A stretch of 64,000 nt of DNA from Flagellimonas abyssi. Lineage in GTDB: Bacteria > Bacteroidota > Bacteroidia > Flavobacteriales > Flavobacteriaceae. Positions 12,024-20,319 of the stretch are shown in pieces. Every line of letters begins with the position of its first letter. The first letter of the stretch is position 1. The stretch spans positions 62,001-126,000 of the forward strand of contig NZ_JAHZSV010000014.1 of the NCBI RefSeq assembly GCF_019457905.1, read 5' to 3'. The notes under the pieces are model-generated. The model worked only from the letters and a program-made list of their open reading frames with translations, did no database searches and was not told the DNA's origin. The translations under genes were made by a program, and so were the position numbers.

Positions 12024-12764
12024 TTAAAATCCAATACTGTTTCCACCATCAACGGGAAGTACTGTCCCCGTAACAAACTTGGACTCCTTGGAGCACATGA
12101 AGAACACGGCATCCGCAATATCTTCTGGAAGTCCCATTTTTCCCATGGGTGTCCTTGAAAAAACCTTTTCTTTTCGTGGAGGGTCGGAGTCGAGTGCCTT
12201 CGCGGTCATTTTGGTCTCTATAAAGCCTGGGGCTATACAATTGGTCCTAATATTATATTGTGCCAAGTCTACGGCCATTGCCCGGGTCATACCCTCTATG
12301 GCGGTTTTGCTGGCCGAGTAGGCCACTACCTTGGGCATACCGTACTGTGCGGCCATAGAACTGATGTTTACAATGCTTCCACCACCTGTCTCTTTCATTT
12401 TTTTGACCACCTCTCTGCTAATTGCAAAAACACTGAAAAGATTGGTGCGGATTATGTTTTCAAATTCGGCATCCGTAACTTCGATAAACTCTTTCTTCAT
12501 ATTGATACCTGCATTGTTGACCAGTATATCAATTTGTCCTTCCTTATCGAAAATATGTTGGACCATTCCGGGAATTTCCTCCAAATTCGTCAAGTCAAAA
12601 ATCAATGGTACGGCATTGCTCCCTATTTCCGCACAGGCATCTTCCGTACGCTCCTTGGTTCGACCAATAACATAGGTTTTTATCCCATTGTCGCAGAATT
12701 TCTTTGCTGTTGCGTATCCCAAGCCCGAGTTGCCTCCGGTTACTATGGCTATTTTTTTATCCAT
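12024..12764 (-). CDS. SDR-family oxidoreductase, probable fructuronate reductase
   Basis: A 246-residue short-chain dehydrogenase with the cofactor motif TGGNSGLG, NNAG, and the catalytic YSASK. It lies between GH67 and uxuA, exactly where the step D-fructuronate to D-mannonate is needed and where enterobacteria use the unrelated UxuB. I infer that it is the fructuronate reductase (D-mannonate oxidoreductase). By sequence alone it could also be called a gluconate 5-dehydrogenase-like or 3-oxoacyl reductase-like SDR. No other UxuB candidate is present in the window, and the rest of the pathway is complete. Confidence 0.8.
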   Translation of the reverse strand: MDKKIAIVTGGNSGLGYATAKKFCDNGIKTYVIGRTKERTEDACAEIGSNAVPLIFDLTNLEEIPGMVQHIFDKEGQIDILVNNAGINMKKEFIEVTDAEFENIIRTNLFSVFAISREVVKKMKETGGGSIVNISSMAAQYGMPKVVAYSASKTAIEGMTRAMAVDLAQYNIRTNCIAPGFIETKMTAKALDSDPPRKEKVFSRTPMGKMGLPEDIADAVFFMCSKESKFVTGTVLPVDGGNSIGF

Positions 12765-12785
12765 TAATATATGTGTTGGTGATTT

Positions 12786-14969
12786 TTAATCCCATTGCGG
12801 CCGAATACCGGGGGCATATGGAAATTTCAAAGATTTATAATATTGCAATGTATTTTCCGGGGACTCCATTTCCTTTGGAAAATCCATTTTTGAGAATGTT
12901 TGAAAATATAGCATACAGGCATCTCGCCACCATTTGGCTTCCTTTAGCTGTATACCCAATAACATACTTACCTGATTGAACCTGTATTCATCCACGTAGG
13001 GTTTCATCGTTTCCCAAGTTGTTATCATTTCACGTACTTGGTCCACGCCCTCTTGGTATTTAATTCCTAAACCATCCCAAAGGGTTCTTCCGTTCTTAAG
13101 TTGGTAATCCCAGGGTAGGTGATGAAACCATAAGAGGTACTCCTCGGGACAAGTTTCCAGGTTACCGAACTTTTCTTCAAGCTCTGGCGCATATTGCGAC
13201 AAGGCATCACTTCCTGTTTTGGTCCTGTCAAAACCAATACCTTCTTCATCTGCCTTATGATAGTACACAGGGTTCCATTCAGGACGCGAAAGGTTGTCCA
13301 CCCAAGGTCCTGGGCCATAATGGTGACTTGTATCAAAAAGATGGTGCAATCCCAAAGGGTTCATGTAGTTGACCACAGCTTCTCTGGATTCCAACAACAT
13401 CTGTTTTACGGGCTTTAAAAAATCTTTGTCATTGCTAAAGGTACATCGTAGCCATTCATCTGCAATTTTTTCTGAACTCATAGAGGGGTTCCATGCCAAT
13501 CTTCCGAAACCGTACCAATCTGCTTGGCCAAAAGGGTGTCCCGTCCAATTAGCGTCCGTTCCAATATTGGATACTCCGGCCATTCCCGTCAACCTTTTAT
13601 TGCTTAAGGTTCCATCAACAACCTTGGCCACTGTAGATCCTTCTCCTTTTTGATACGTATCGCTTTCTAAAACTTCTTCAAAAAGTTTAGGCATATAAAC
13701 AAGGTGCGTGGCAAAGCCCAAATATTCCTTGGTTATCTGAAACTCCATCATTAATGGAGTGTTGGGCATGGCGCCGAACATGGGGTGAAAGGGCTCTCGA
13801 GGTTGAAAATCAATCGGCCCGTTTTTTACTTGAATCAACACATTGTCCGGATACTTGCCATCATCGGGCACAAACTCACTGTATGCTTGTTTTGCCCTGT
13901 CATCTGCATCGTGTTCGGAATAAACAAAAGCACGCCAAATTACCGTTCCTTGATAAGGAGCTAAGGCATCTGCCATCATTTTGGCCCCGTCTAAATGAGT
14001 TCGCCCATAATTTTGGGGACCGGGCTGTCCTTCCGAGTTCGCCTTGACCAAAAAACCTCCAAAATCCGGGATACTTTTATAAATTTCTGCCGCCTTGTCC
14101 TTCCACCATTGGATTACTTGTGGGTCCAAGGGGTCAGCTGTTTTCAACCCTCCAATTTCCATAGGGGCCGAAAAACGGGCGGTGAGATACACTTTTACGC
14201 CATATGGACGAAATACTTGGGCAAGTGCCTTTACCTTTTCCAAATACTGCGGGGTTAAAATAAGGGCGTTGGCATTAACATTGGTCAATGCCGTACCATT
14301 GACACCGATTGATGCATTCGCCCTAGCGTAGTCTATATAGCGTTGATCTATATAATCTGGAAGTGTTTGCCAATTCCAAATGGAGAATCCGGCATAACCT
14401 CTTTCCACTGTTCTATCCAAGTTGTCCCAATGGTTCAACATGCGGATATCTACTTTTGGCGACTCTTCTAAATTCAAAGAAGCCAACGGTTGATGCATTT
14501 TCAGCATCCGCAGAAAATGAAAAGTTCCATAGAGCAATCCAATATCTTCCTTACCGGTAACAAGCACATAGGACCTTCCTCCTTTTTCGACATGCTTTAT
14601 CATGTAACCTTCACCTCTGAGGTTATCGATATTGATATCTTCCTTAAAAACTCTGGGCAAACCAGCATATTTGGAAATGATCAATTGATTCTCCGAAGCC
14701 TGAAACGGTTTAAACCGTACTTCTGTTCCCAATAGGCCTCCCAATCCCATTTTCAGTTCCTTTTTTATAGCTCCCATGGTTTCACCGCCTTCCTCTACCA
14801 AAACACTTTGGAGTTGGTTTTGATAGGTTTTCAGCATGGACTCATCGGATATTTTGCTGTAATTCAACCATAGTCCATATCCATTGGACATAGCGAATGA
14901 CATACTGCACAGCAGAACAAAAAAGCTAAAAAAAAATGCTGTTTTTAATTTGAAGGGGTGTTTCATCAT
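12786..14969 (-). CDS. GH67 alpha-glucuronidase
   Basis: A 727-residue enzyme that releases (4-O-methyl)glucuronic acid from the non-reducing end of aldouronic acids made by GH10. GH67 features include WNWQTLPDYIDQRYIDYAR, NVNANALILTPQYL, GGFLVKANSEGQPGP and FHHLPWDYQLKNG. An N-terminal signal peptide (MKHPFKLKTAFFFSFF...) is visible, so the enzyme should be periplasmic. Many studied GH67 enzymes are cytoplasmic. I place the start at the paired ATGs at 14969/14966. An ATG at 15002 would put extra residues before the signal. It is the first gene of the minus-strand operon with the SDR, uxuA and GH43. Confidence 0.92.
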   Translation of the reverse strand: MMKHPFKLKTAFFFSFFVLLCSMSFAMSNGYGLWLNYSKISDESMLKTYQNQLQSVLVEEGGETMGAIKKELKMGLGGLLGTEVRFKPFQASENQLIISKYAGLPRVFKEDINIDNLRGEGYMIKHVEKGGRSYVLVTGKEDIGLLYGTFHFLRMLKMHQPLASLNLEESPKVDIRMLNHWDNLDRTVERGYAGFSIWNWQTLPDYIDQRYIDYARANASIGVNGTALTNVNANALILTPQYLEKVKALAQVFRPYGVKVYLTARFSAPMEIGGLKTADPLDPQVIQWWKDKAAEIYKSIPDFGGFLVKANSEGQPGPQNYGRTHLDGAKMMADALAPYQGTVIWRAFVYSEHDADDRAKQAYSEFVPDDGKYPDNVLIQVKNGPIDFQPREPFHPMFGAMPNTPLMMEFQITKEYLGFATHLVYMPKLFEEVLESDTYQKGEGSTVAKVVDGTLSNKRLTGMAGVSNIGTDANWTGHPFGQADWYGFGRLAWNPSMSSEKIADEWLRCTFSNDKDFLKPVKQMLLESREAVVNYMNPLGLHHLFDTSHHYGPGPWVDNLSRPEWNPVYYHKADEEGIGFDRTKTGSDALSQYAPELEEKFGNLETCPEEYLLWFHHLPWDYQLKNGRTLWDGLGIKYQEGVDQVREMITTWETMKPYVDEYRFNQVSMLLGIQLKEAKWWRDACMLYFQTFSKMDFPKEMESPENTLQYYKSLKFPYAPGIRPQWD

Positions 14970-15006
14970 TTGGAAATTCTCAAAAAAAAATTGATAAATC
15001 ATTTAA

Positions 15007-15018
15007 TCAATCAATTGC
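15007..15018. promoter_or_regulatory. LacI-type operator O2b (10 of 12 matches)
   Basis: TCAATCAATTGC matches GCAATCGATTGC at 10 of 12 positions. It lies about 40 bases upstream of the GH67 start and near the start point predicted from the weak minus-strand promoter at 15024-15057, and its centre is 59 bases from operator O2a. Confidence 0.45.
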
Positions 15019-15023
15019 GCCCA

Positions 15024-15057
15024 GTAAAATAAGTGAAAAATTCATAGATTAACAAAA
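15024..15057 (-). promoter_or_regulatory. Possible promoter of the GH67-SDR-uxuA-GH43 operon
   Basis: On the minus strand TTTTG (15053-15057) and TATTTTAC (15024-15031) are 21 bases apart. The -7 element matches TAnnTTTG only partly, so this is a weak call. It is supported by position and by the operator-like site just downstream. Confidence 0.35.
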
Positions 15058-15065
15058 TGTTTAAC

Positions 15066-15077
15066 GCAATCGATTGC
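15066..15077. promoter_or_regulatory. LacI-type operator O2a, perfect palindrome
   Basis: GCAATCGATTGC, identical to the site before GH10, in the divergent region between the GH67 operon and the uxaC operon. One site here could control both directions. Confidence 0.7.
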
Positions 15078-15103
15078 AAAAATGAAAATTTTTACGAAAT
15101 TTG
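15074..15103 (+). promoter_or_regulatory. Promoter of the uxaC operon, overlapping operator O2a
   Basis: TTG at 15074-15076, a 19-base spacer, and GAAATTTG at 15096-15103, one base off TAnnTTTG. As in the GH10 promoter, the -33 TTG lies within the palindrome. The transcript would start near 15110 and carry an untranslated or small-ORF leader of about 345 bases before uxaC. Confidence 0.5.
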
Positions 15104-15142
15104 GAATCTATTTAAAGAAAAAATAATCCAGTCCGCTAAATT

Positions 15143-15433
15143 ATGAAATCTTATAAGGTCCTTTTATCGCGTTCCCCGGCCTTTCCATCTGTTTCGTTGT
15201 GCAAAGAAAAAATAATCATGACCAATGCTAACGACCGTCAGGGCCATCCAGAAGGAATCAATCCAAATACTTCCGAAAATAGTACCTTCCCTTTAGCCCC
15301 CAATCTTTTACAGGTTATATGTAACCTGGACAAACAAGTTTTAACACCTGTAAAGTTTGAGGTATATTTTGATGATAGTAAACAACTAATTACGGATTTA
15401 ACGCAGAACCCTAAAACTATCGTCCTAAACTAA
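15143..15433 (+). CDS. Possible small protein in the uxaC leader, unknown
   Basis: An open frame of 96 codons fills most of the gap between the uxaC promoter and uxaC. An inner ATG at 15218, preceded by an A-rich stretch, would give 71 residues that end in a plausible VKFEVYFDDSKQL segment. I do not recognise a family and see no signal peptide or membrane segment. It ends 22 bases before uxaC, so it could be a co-transcribed small gene, or the region may simply be a long leader. Evidence for translation is thin. Confidence 0.3.
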   Translation: MKSYKVLLSRSPAFPSVSLCKEKIIMTNANDRQGHPEGINPNTSENSTFPLAPNLLQVICNLDKQVLTPVKFEVYFDDSKQLITDLTQNPKTIVLN

Positions 15434-15455
15434 ACCCTTACTTAGAAACCAACAC

Positions 15456-16886
15456 ATGAAAAAATTTATACATGATGATTTTTTGCTGGAAACGGACTAC
15501 GCCAAGGAGCTGTATCACAATTATGCAAAGAATCAACCTATCATAGATTTTCATTGCCATCTTCCGGCCAACGAAATTGCGGCAAATAGAAGCTTTACCA
15601 ACATGACCCAGATTTGGGTAGAGGGCGATCATTACAAATGGAGGGCCATGAGAGCCTTGGGCATTGAGGAAAGATATATCACGGGCAATGCCACGGATGA
15701 GGAGAAATTCCAAAAATGGGCAGAAACAGTACCCTATGCACTTCGGAATCCGCTATATCATTGGACGCACATGGAACTAAGCCGATATTTTGAAATGGAT
15801 AAAATTTTAAGCCCTAAAACCGCCGACCAAATCTATGGGGCTTGTAATGAAAAACTGCGTTCCTCGGATTTTTCAACTCAAAATCTCCTTCGTAGGATGA
15901 ACGTAGAGGTGGTCTGTACCACAGATGATCCGTTGGACAATCTATCCGACCATGCCAAGTTGGACAATTCAGATTTTTCCACCAAGGTTCTACCTACTTT
16001 TAGGCCAGATGGACTCATTAATATTGAGAAACGCGGTTTTACGGATTACCTTAAGCGATTATCCGAAATCACGGAAATCGACGTTACAGATTTTGAATCC
16101 TTAAAGGAGGCCATTGGGCAGAGAATAGACTTTTTTCACGCACATGGATGCCGACTGTCGGACCATGGGCTGAGCCATGCCTTTGGCGAAACGTTTACTC
16201 CTGATGAAATCAATAGAATTATTCAGCTTAGCTTAAAGGGTAAAGCTATCTCCGGCAAAGAAGTGGCTCAATACAAATCGGCGGTGATGCATTCGCTGGG
16301 TGTGTTTTACGCAAAGAAAAATTGGGTAATGCAATTGCATTTGGGCCCCATAAGGGATAACAACCAAGCCGTTCTTTCCAAAATTGGCATCAATGCCGGG
16401 GTAGACAGTATTGGAGATTATCAGCAGGCTGAGCAATTGGCCAGTTTCTTGAATCAACTAAACAACAGTGATAGTCTTCCAAAGACAATTTTATACAACT
16501 CCAATCCTTCGGACAATGAGGTTTTTGCCACCATGGCCGGTAATTTTACCGGAGAGGGCATTAAAAGTAAAGTGCAGTTCGGGGCTGCTTGGTGGTTTTT
16601 GGACCAAAAAGATGGAATTGAAGATCAACTGGACATTCTTTCCAACATGGGATTGCTCAGTTGTTCTGTGGGCATGCTTACGGACAGCAGAAGTTTTCTC
16701 TCCTTTCCGCGGCACGAATACTACAGAAGGATATTGTGTAACTTGCTCGGTAACGACCTTAAATCTGGATTGCTACCGAATGACATGGAATGGATAGGAC
16801 AAATTATTAAAGACATAACATATAACAACGCCAAAGCATTTTTTCAATTCCCCAGCGTAGTGAAAAAAGAAGGCGTAAAAGCATAA
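15456..16886 (+). CDS. uxaC: Glucuronate isomerase
   Basis: A 476-residue cytoplasmic enzyme that converts D-glucuronate to D-fructuronate (and galacturonate to tagaturonate), the first step of hexuronate breakdown. The metal-binding IIDFHCHLP (His33, His35) and NRSFTNMTQIWVEGDHYKWRAMR are typical of UxaC, as is the length. It is the first well-supported gene of a plus-strand operon that continues with KDPG aldolase and a TRAP transporter. Its promoter carries a LacI-type operator. Confidence 0.96.
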   Translation: MKKFIHDDFLLETDYAKELYHNYAKNQPIIDFHCHLPANEIAANRSFTNMTQIWVEGDHYKWRAMRALGIEERYITGNATDEEKFQKWAETVPYALRNPLYHWTHMELSRYFEMDKILSPKTADQIYGACNEKLRSSDFSTQNLLRRMNVEVVCTTDDPLDNLSDHAKLDNSDFSTKVLPTFRPDGLINIEKRGFTDYLKRLSEITEIDVTDFESLKEAIGQRIDFFHAHGCRLSDHGLSHAFGETFTPDEINRIIQLSLKGKAISGKEVAQYKSAVMHSLGVFYAKKNWVMQLHLGPIRDNNQAVLSKIGINAGVDSIGDYQQAEQLASFLNQLNNSDSLPKTILYNSNPSDNEVFATMAGNFTGEGIKSKVQFGAAWWFLDQKDGIEDQLDILSNMGLLSCSVGMLTDSRSFLSFPRHEYYRRILCNLLGNDLKSGLLPNDMEWIGQIIKDITYNNAKAFFQFPSVVKKEGVKA

Positions 16887-16924
16887 GGGACGCATAACCC
16901 CTTAACTAAACAAACATATTGCAC

Positions 16925-17596
16925 ATGAAAAAACACACCCGGCTTGAGGTTTTTAAGACTATGGGAGACACGGGGTTTGTTCCCTTGTTCTATAATTCCG
17001 ACCCCAAAATGGTACAACAAGTGGTGAAAGCTTGTTATGATGGGGGCGCTAGATTATTTGAGTTTACCCACAGAGGAGAAAACGCCGAACAGGTATTTTC
17101 CGAACTGATCATCTTCTGCAACAAAGAATGTCCCGATATGATTTTGGGCGTAGGCTCCGTTACCGATGCCGCGACAGCATCCAATTTCATAAATATGGGG
17201 GCCTCTTTTGTGGTTACGCCGGTGCTCCGGGAAGATATTGCCATTGTATGCAATCGCAAAAAGATTTTCTGGTCCCCGGGTTGTGGCACCCTTACCGAAA
17301 TTGCCCGGGCCGAGGAACTGGGATGTGAAGTGGTTAAATTATTTCCAGCAGAAGTGTATGGCCCAGAATTTATCAAGGCCGTGAAGGGACCTCAGCCATG
17401 GACCAATATAATGCCCACAGGTGGGGTGGATACCACTCGCGAAAATTTGGCCGCCTGGTTTGAGGCGGGGGCCACATGCGTGGGAATGGGTTCCAAGTTA
17501 ATAGACAAAAAAGCTTTGGTGGAGGGCAATTTTGATTTGATTACCCAAAAGGTAAAAGATGTCATAAAAATCATCCAAGAGATAAAATCGGCATGA
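16925..17596 (+). CDS. eda: 2-keto-3-deoxy-6-phosphogluconate aldolase
   Basis: A 223-residue class I aldolase that splits KDPG into pyruvate and glyceraldehyde-3-phosphate. The Schiff-base lysine is Lys138 in VVKLFPAE, and Glu46 lies in FEFTHRG. The ATG at 16925 is preferred over the in-frame TTG at 16919. The stop overlaps the ATG of the TRAP binding-protein gene (ATGA at 17593-17596), which couples uronate breakdown to transport. Together with UxaC, the SDR, UxuA and KdgK it completes the Ashwell pathway. Confidence 0.94.
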   Translation: MKKHTRLEVFKTMGDTGFVPLFYNSDPKMVQQVVKACYDGGARLFEFTHRGENAEQVFSELIIFCNKECPDMILGVGSVTDAATASNFINMGASFVVTPVLREDIAIVCNRKKIFWSPGCGTLTEIARAEELGCEVVKLFPAEVYGPEFIKAVKGPQPWTNIMPTGGVDTTRENLAAWFEAGATCVGMGSKLIDKKALVEGNFDLITQKVKDVIKIIQEIKSA

Positions 17597-18567
17597 AGAC
17601 CTGGTTTTTCCTCTTTTCCGCTATTTTTCTTTTGAGCTGCAAGCCAGACAAAGAAAATGTAAACTCTATTAAATTGGCCCATAGCCTTGGGGTAAGCCAT
17701 CCTGTTCACGAAGCCATGGTGTTCATGGCCGATTTGGTCTCAAAAAAATCGGAAGGCAAACTCAAAATTGAAATATACCCGAGTAGCCAATTGGGTTCCG
17801 AAAAACAATCTTTGGAACTTCTCCAAATAGGTAGTTTGGGCATGACCAAGGTATCTGCTGCGGTAATGGAAAACTTTTCACCCGACCTTAAAGTATTAGG
17901 CTATCCTTACTTATTTAAAGATGATGAACATCGTTTTAAAATTTACGATGGCGAAATCGGAAAAAAACTTCTTTCCGGTTCGGAGCAATTTTGGTTAAAG
18001 GGATTGACCTACTTTGATGCAGGAAACCGGTCATTCTATACCAAGGACACCCCTATTGAAAGTCCAAAAGACTTGGAAGGGCTTAAATTACGGGTAATGC
18101 AAAGCCCCACTGCTATAGAAATGGTGAAGAGTTTTGGCGGGTCCCCTACCCCTATTTCTTGGGCCGAGCTATACACTTCCTTGCAACAAGGCGTGGTGGA
18201 TGGTGCGGAGAACAATCTTCCCAGCTTTTATACCTCCAAACATTACGAGGTCTGTAAATATTTTTCCCAAAATGAACATACCTCCATTCCTGATATTTTA
18301 GTCATAGGTACATTGACATGGAACAAATTAAACCAACAGGAAAAAGATTGGTTAATGGAAGCCGTGGAAGAAGCTACCGCTTTACAGCGAAAATTATGGG
18401 AAGACGCGGAACGTGAAGCATTAATGGAAATTGAAAAGGCGGGGGTCCAGGTTGTACATCCCGATAAGTCACTTTTTGAGGAAAAAGCAAAACCCATGCT
18501 TCAATCGCTGAAAGAAAAAAATGGGCATTTGTATGAACTGATGCAAGAAATAAAAAACGCTAACTAA
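17593..18567 (+). CDS. TRAP transporter substrate-binding lipoprotein, DctP family
   Basis: A 324-residue extracytoplasmic solute receptor. A short signal ends in the lipobox LLSC (Cys16), so the receptor is membrane-tethered rather than free. DctP-type features include KLRVMQSP (the conserved Arg that binds a substrate carboxylate is in this block), GGSPTPISWAELYTSLQQGVVDGAENN and a helical C-terminus. By gene context the ligand is probably a hexuronate such as glucuronate (inference). It is translationally coupled to eda upstream and to the small permease downstream (one-base overlap). Confidence 0.93.
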   Translation: MKTWFFLFSAIFLLSCKPDKENVNSIKLAHSLGVSHPVHEAMVFMADLVSKKSEGKLKIEIYPSSQLGSEKQSLELLQIGSLGMTKVSAAVMENFSPDLKVLGYPYLFKDDEHRFKIYDGEIGKKLLSGSEQFWLKGLTYFDAGNRSFYTKDTPIESPKDLEGLKLRVMQSPTAIEMVKSFGGSPTPISWAELYTSLQQGVVDGAENNLPSFYTSKHYEVCKYFSQNEHTSIPDILVIGTLTWNKLNQQEKDWLMEAVEEATALQRKLWEDAEREALMEIEKAGVQVVHPDKSLFEEKAKPMLQSLKEKNGHLYELMQEIKNAN

Positions 18568-19043
18568 TGAAAGACCATGTCGACACTTTTTTAGAATGGG
18601 CCATGGCTTTTTTATTGGGTGCTATGGTTTTGGATGTGTTTTGGGGCGTAGTTACCCGGTATCTTTTGGAAAGCCAGAGCTCTTGGACAGACGAACTGGC
18701 TCGTTTTTTACTGGTATGGCTCAGTATTTTGGGTGCTGCCTACGCTTCGGGCAAAAAGTTACATATAGCAATTGACCTCTTACCACAATACCTTAATCAA
18801 AAACAGCAAAACCACTTGGATATCGTTATCCATTTACTTGTACTATTATTTACTGTAGCTGTTTTTTTGATCGGTGGCATTAGGTACGTCTATATCTCAT
18901 TTGCGCTGGGACAAACTTCCCCTGCCCTACAAGTGCCCATTGGTTTTGTTTATATGGTACTACCCATATCCGGAGCGTTTATCCTGTATTATAAACTATC
19001 CGAACTTTTTATCAGCCTAAAAAAATTGAATAATGGAAATTAG
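18567..19043 (+). CDS. TRAP transporter small permease, DctQ family
   Basis: A 158-residue membrane protein with four hydrophobic segments. The family block SSWTDELARFLLVWLSILGAA lies between the first and second segments. It partners the large permease to drive sodium-dependent uptake of the solute caught by the DctP-type lipoprotein. Its ATG shares one base with the preceding stop, and its end overlaps the large permease gene by 11 bases. Confidence 0.92.
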   Translation: MKDHVDTFLEWAMAFLLGAMVLDVFWGVVTRYLLESQSSWTDELARFLLVWLSILGAAYASGKKLHIAIDLLPQYLNQKQQNHLDIVIHLLVLLFTVAVFLIGGIRYVYISFALGQTSPALQVPIGFVYMVLPISGAFILYYKLSELFISLKKLNNGN

Positions 19044-20319
19044 CATCCTAATCCTTAGTTTTCTCCTTTTGATTTCCATTCGCGTTCCCGTAGCGTGGGC
19101 TTTGGGGATTTCCTCCCTACTGACTTTACTGGTAAGTGTAGATACTTTTCCTGCAGTTACCACCATTGCCCAAAGATTGGTAACTGGGTTGGACAGTTTT
19201 TCCATCTTGGCCATACCATTCTTTATTTTGGCGGGCCATATTATGAACAAAGGGGGCATTGCCGAACGCTTGATCGCTTTTGCCAAAAGCTTGGTCGGTG
19301 CGCTCCCAGGAGGGTTGGCCCATGTGAACATTGTTGCGGCCATGCTGTTCGGGGCCATTGCAGGGTCCGCCGGAGCTGCTGCAGCGGCCATTGGAGGGTT
19401 TATGTCGGAAAAAATGGAAGAATCTGGATACGACAAAGGATTTGGGGTAGCAGTCAATGTAACTTCTGCCACTACCGGACTGGTAATTCCACCCAGTAAT
19501 ATTTTTATCATTTACTCAGTCGCCAGTGGCGGAGTCAGTATTGGTGCCTTGTTTTTGGCAGGATATCTTCCAGGCATCATCACCGGAATATTCCTCATGA
19601 TCGTTGCCTACGTATGGGCCAAAAGAAAAGGATACCCAACCGCGGACCGAAGTTCCTTAAAAATGATTTTCACCACTTTTTTAAATGCTCTGCCCAGTCT
19701 GTTTCTTTTGATTGTGGTCATCGGTGGTATTGTGGCAGGAGTATTTACAGCAACCGAAGCATCTTCGGTAGCAGTCATTTATTGTTTGGTACTGGCCATG
19801 ATATACAAAGAAATCTCGATGAAGGATATTCGCCCGATCTTGGTAGAGTCATCTTCTACCATCGCCATAGTCATGTTGCTGATCGCTGTTTCCATTGCCA
19901 TGTCCTGGGTGCTTTCTTATGAAAACATTCCGCAAGCGGTTACACAGGCCCTTTTAAGCTTGAGCGATAATAAAATCATGGTAATCATCTTGATCAATAT
20001 AATTTTATTGATTGTGGGCATTTTTATGGACATGACTCCTGCGGTATTGATATTCACTCCCATATTTTTGCCTGTGGTAATAGAGCTGGGCATAGATCCT
20101 GTCCATTTTGGAATTATAATGGTATTGAACCTTTGTATTGGTCTATGTACGCCGCCGGTCGGGGCTGTATTATTCATTGGTGTAGGGGTGGCCAAAACAA
20201 CGATTCAAAAAGTTGTGCTTCCACTAATGCCTTTATTTTTGGCCATGATTTTGGCCTTGATTTTGGTAAGTATATTTCCTGAAATCAGCCTGTGGCTTCC
20301 TAGATTATTCGGACTCTAA
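19033..20319 (+). CDS. TRAP transporter large permease, DctM family
   Basis: A 428-residue integral membrane protein with about 12 hydrophobic segments. Recognisable DctM features are PFFILAGHIMNKGGIAERL near residue 60, GSAGAAAAAIGG, IPPSNIFIIYSVASGG and the late LCIGLCTPPVGAVLF. It forms the transport channel of the TRAP system with the small permease. The gene ends convergently with the LacI-family gene, overlapping it by 15 bases, so no separate terminator fits between them. Confidence 0.95.
   Translation: MEISILILSFLLLISIRVPVAWALGISSLLTLLVSVDTFPAVTTIAQRLVTGLDSFSILAIPFFILAGHIMNKGGIAERLIAFAKSLVGALPGGLAHVNIVAAMLFGAIAGSAGAAAAAIGGFMSEKMEESGYDKGFGVAVNVTSATTGLVIPPSNIFIIYSVASGGVSIGALFLAGYLPGIITGIFLMIVAYVWAKRKGYPTADRSSLKMIFTTFLNALPSLFLLIVVIGGIVAGVFTATEASSVAVIYCLVLAMIYKEISMKDIRPILVESSSTIAIVMLLIAVSIAMSWVLSYENIPQAVTQALLSLSDNKIMVIILINIILLIVGIFMDMTPAVLIFTPIFLPVVIELGIDPVHFGIIMVLNLCIGLCTPPVGAVLFIGVGVAKTTIQKVVLPLMPLFLAMILALILVSIFPEISLWLPRLFGL

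Noticed and set aside
12258-12767. A 169-codon frame opposite the SDR gene
   Set aside because: Antisense to a gene with clear SDR motifs. The translation is Cys- and His-rich and looks random.
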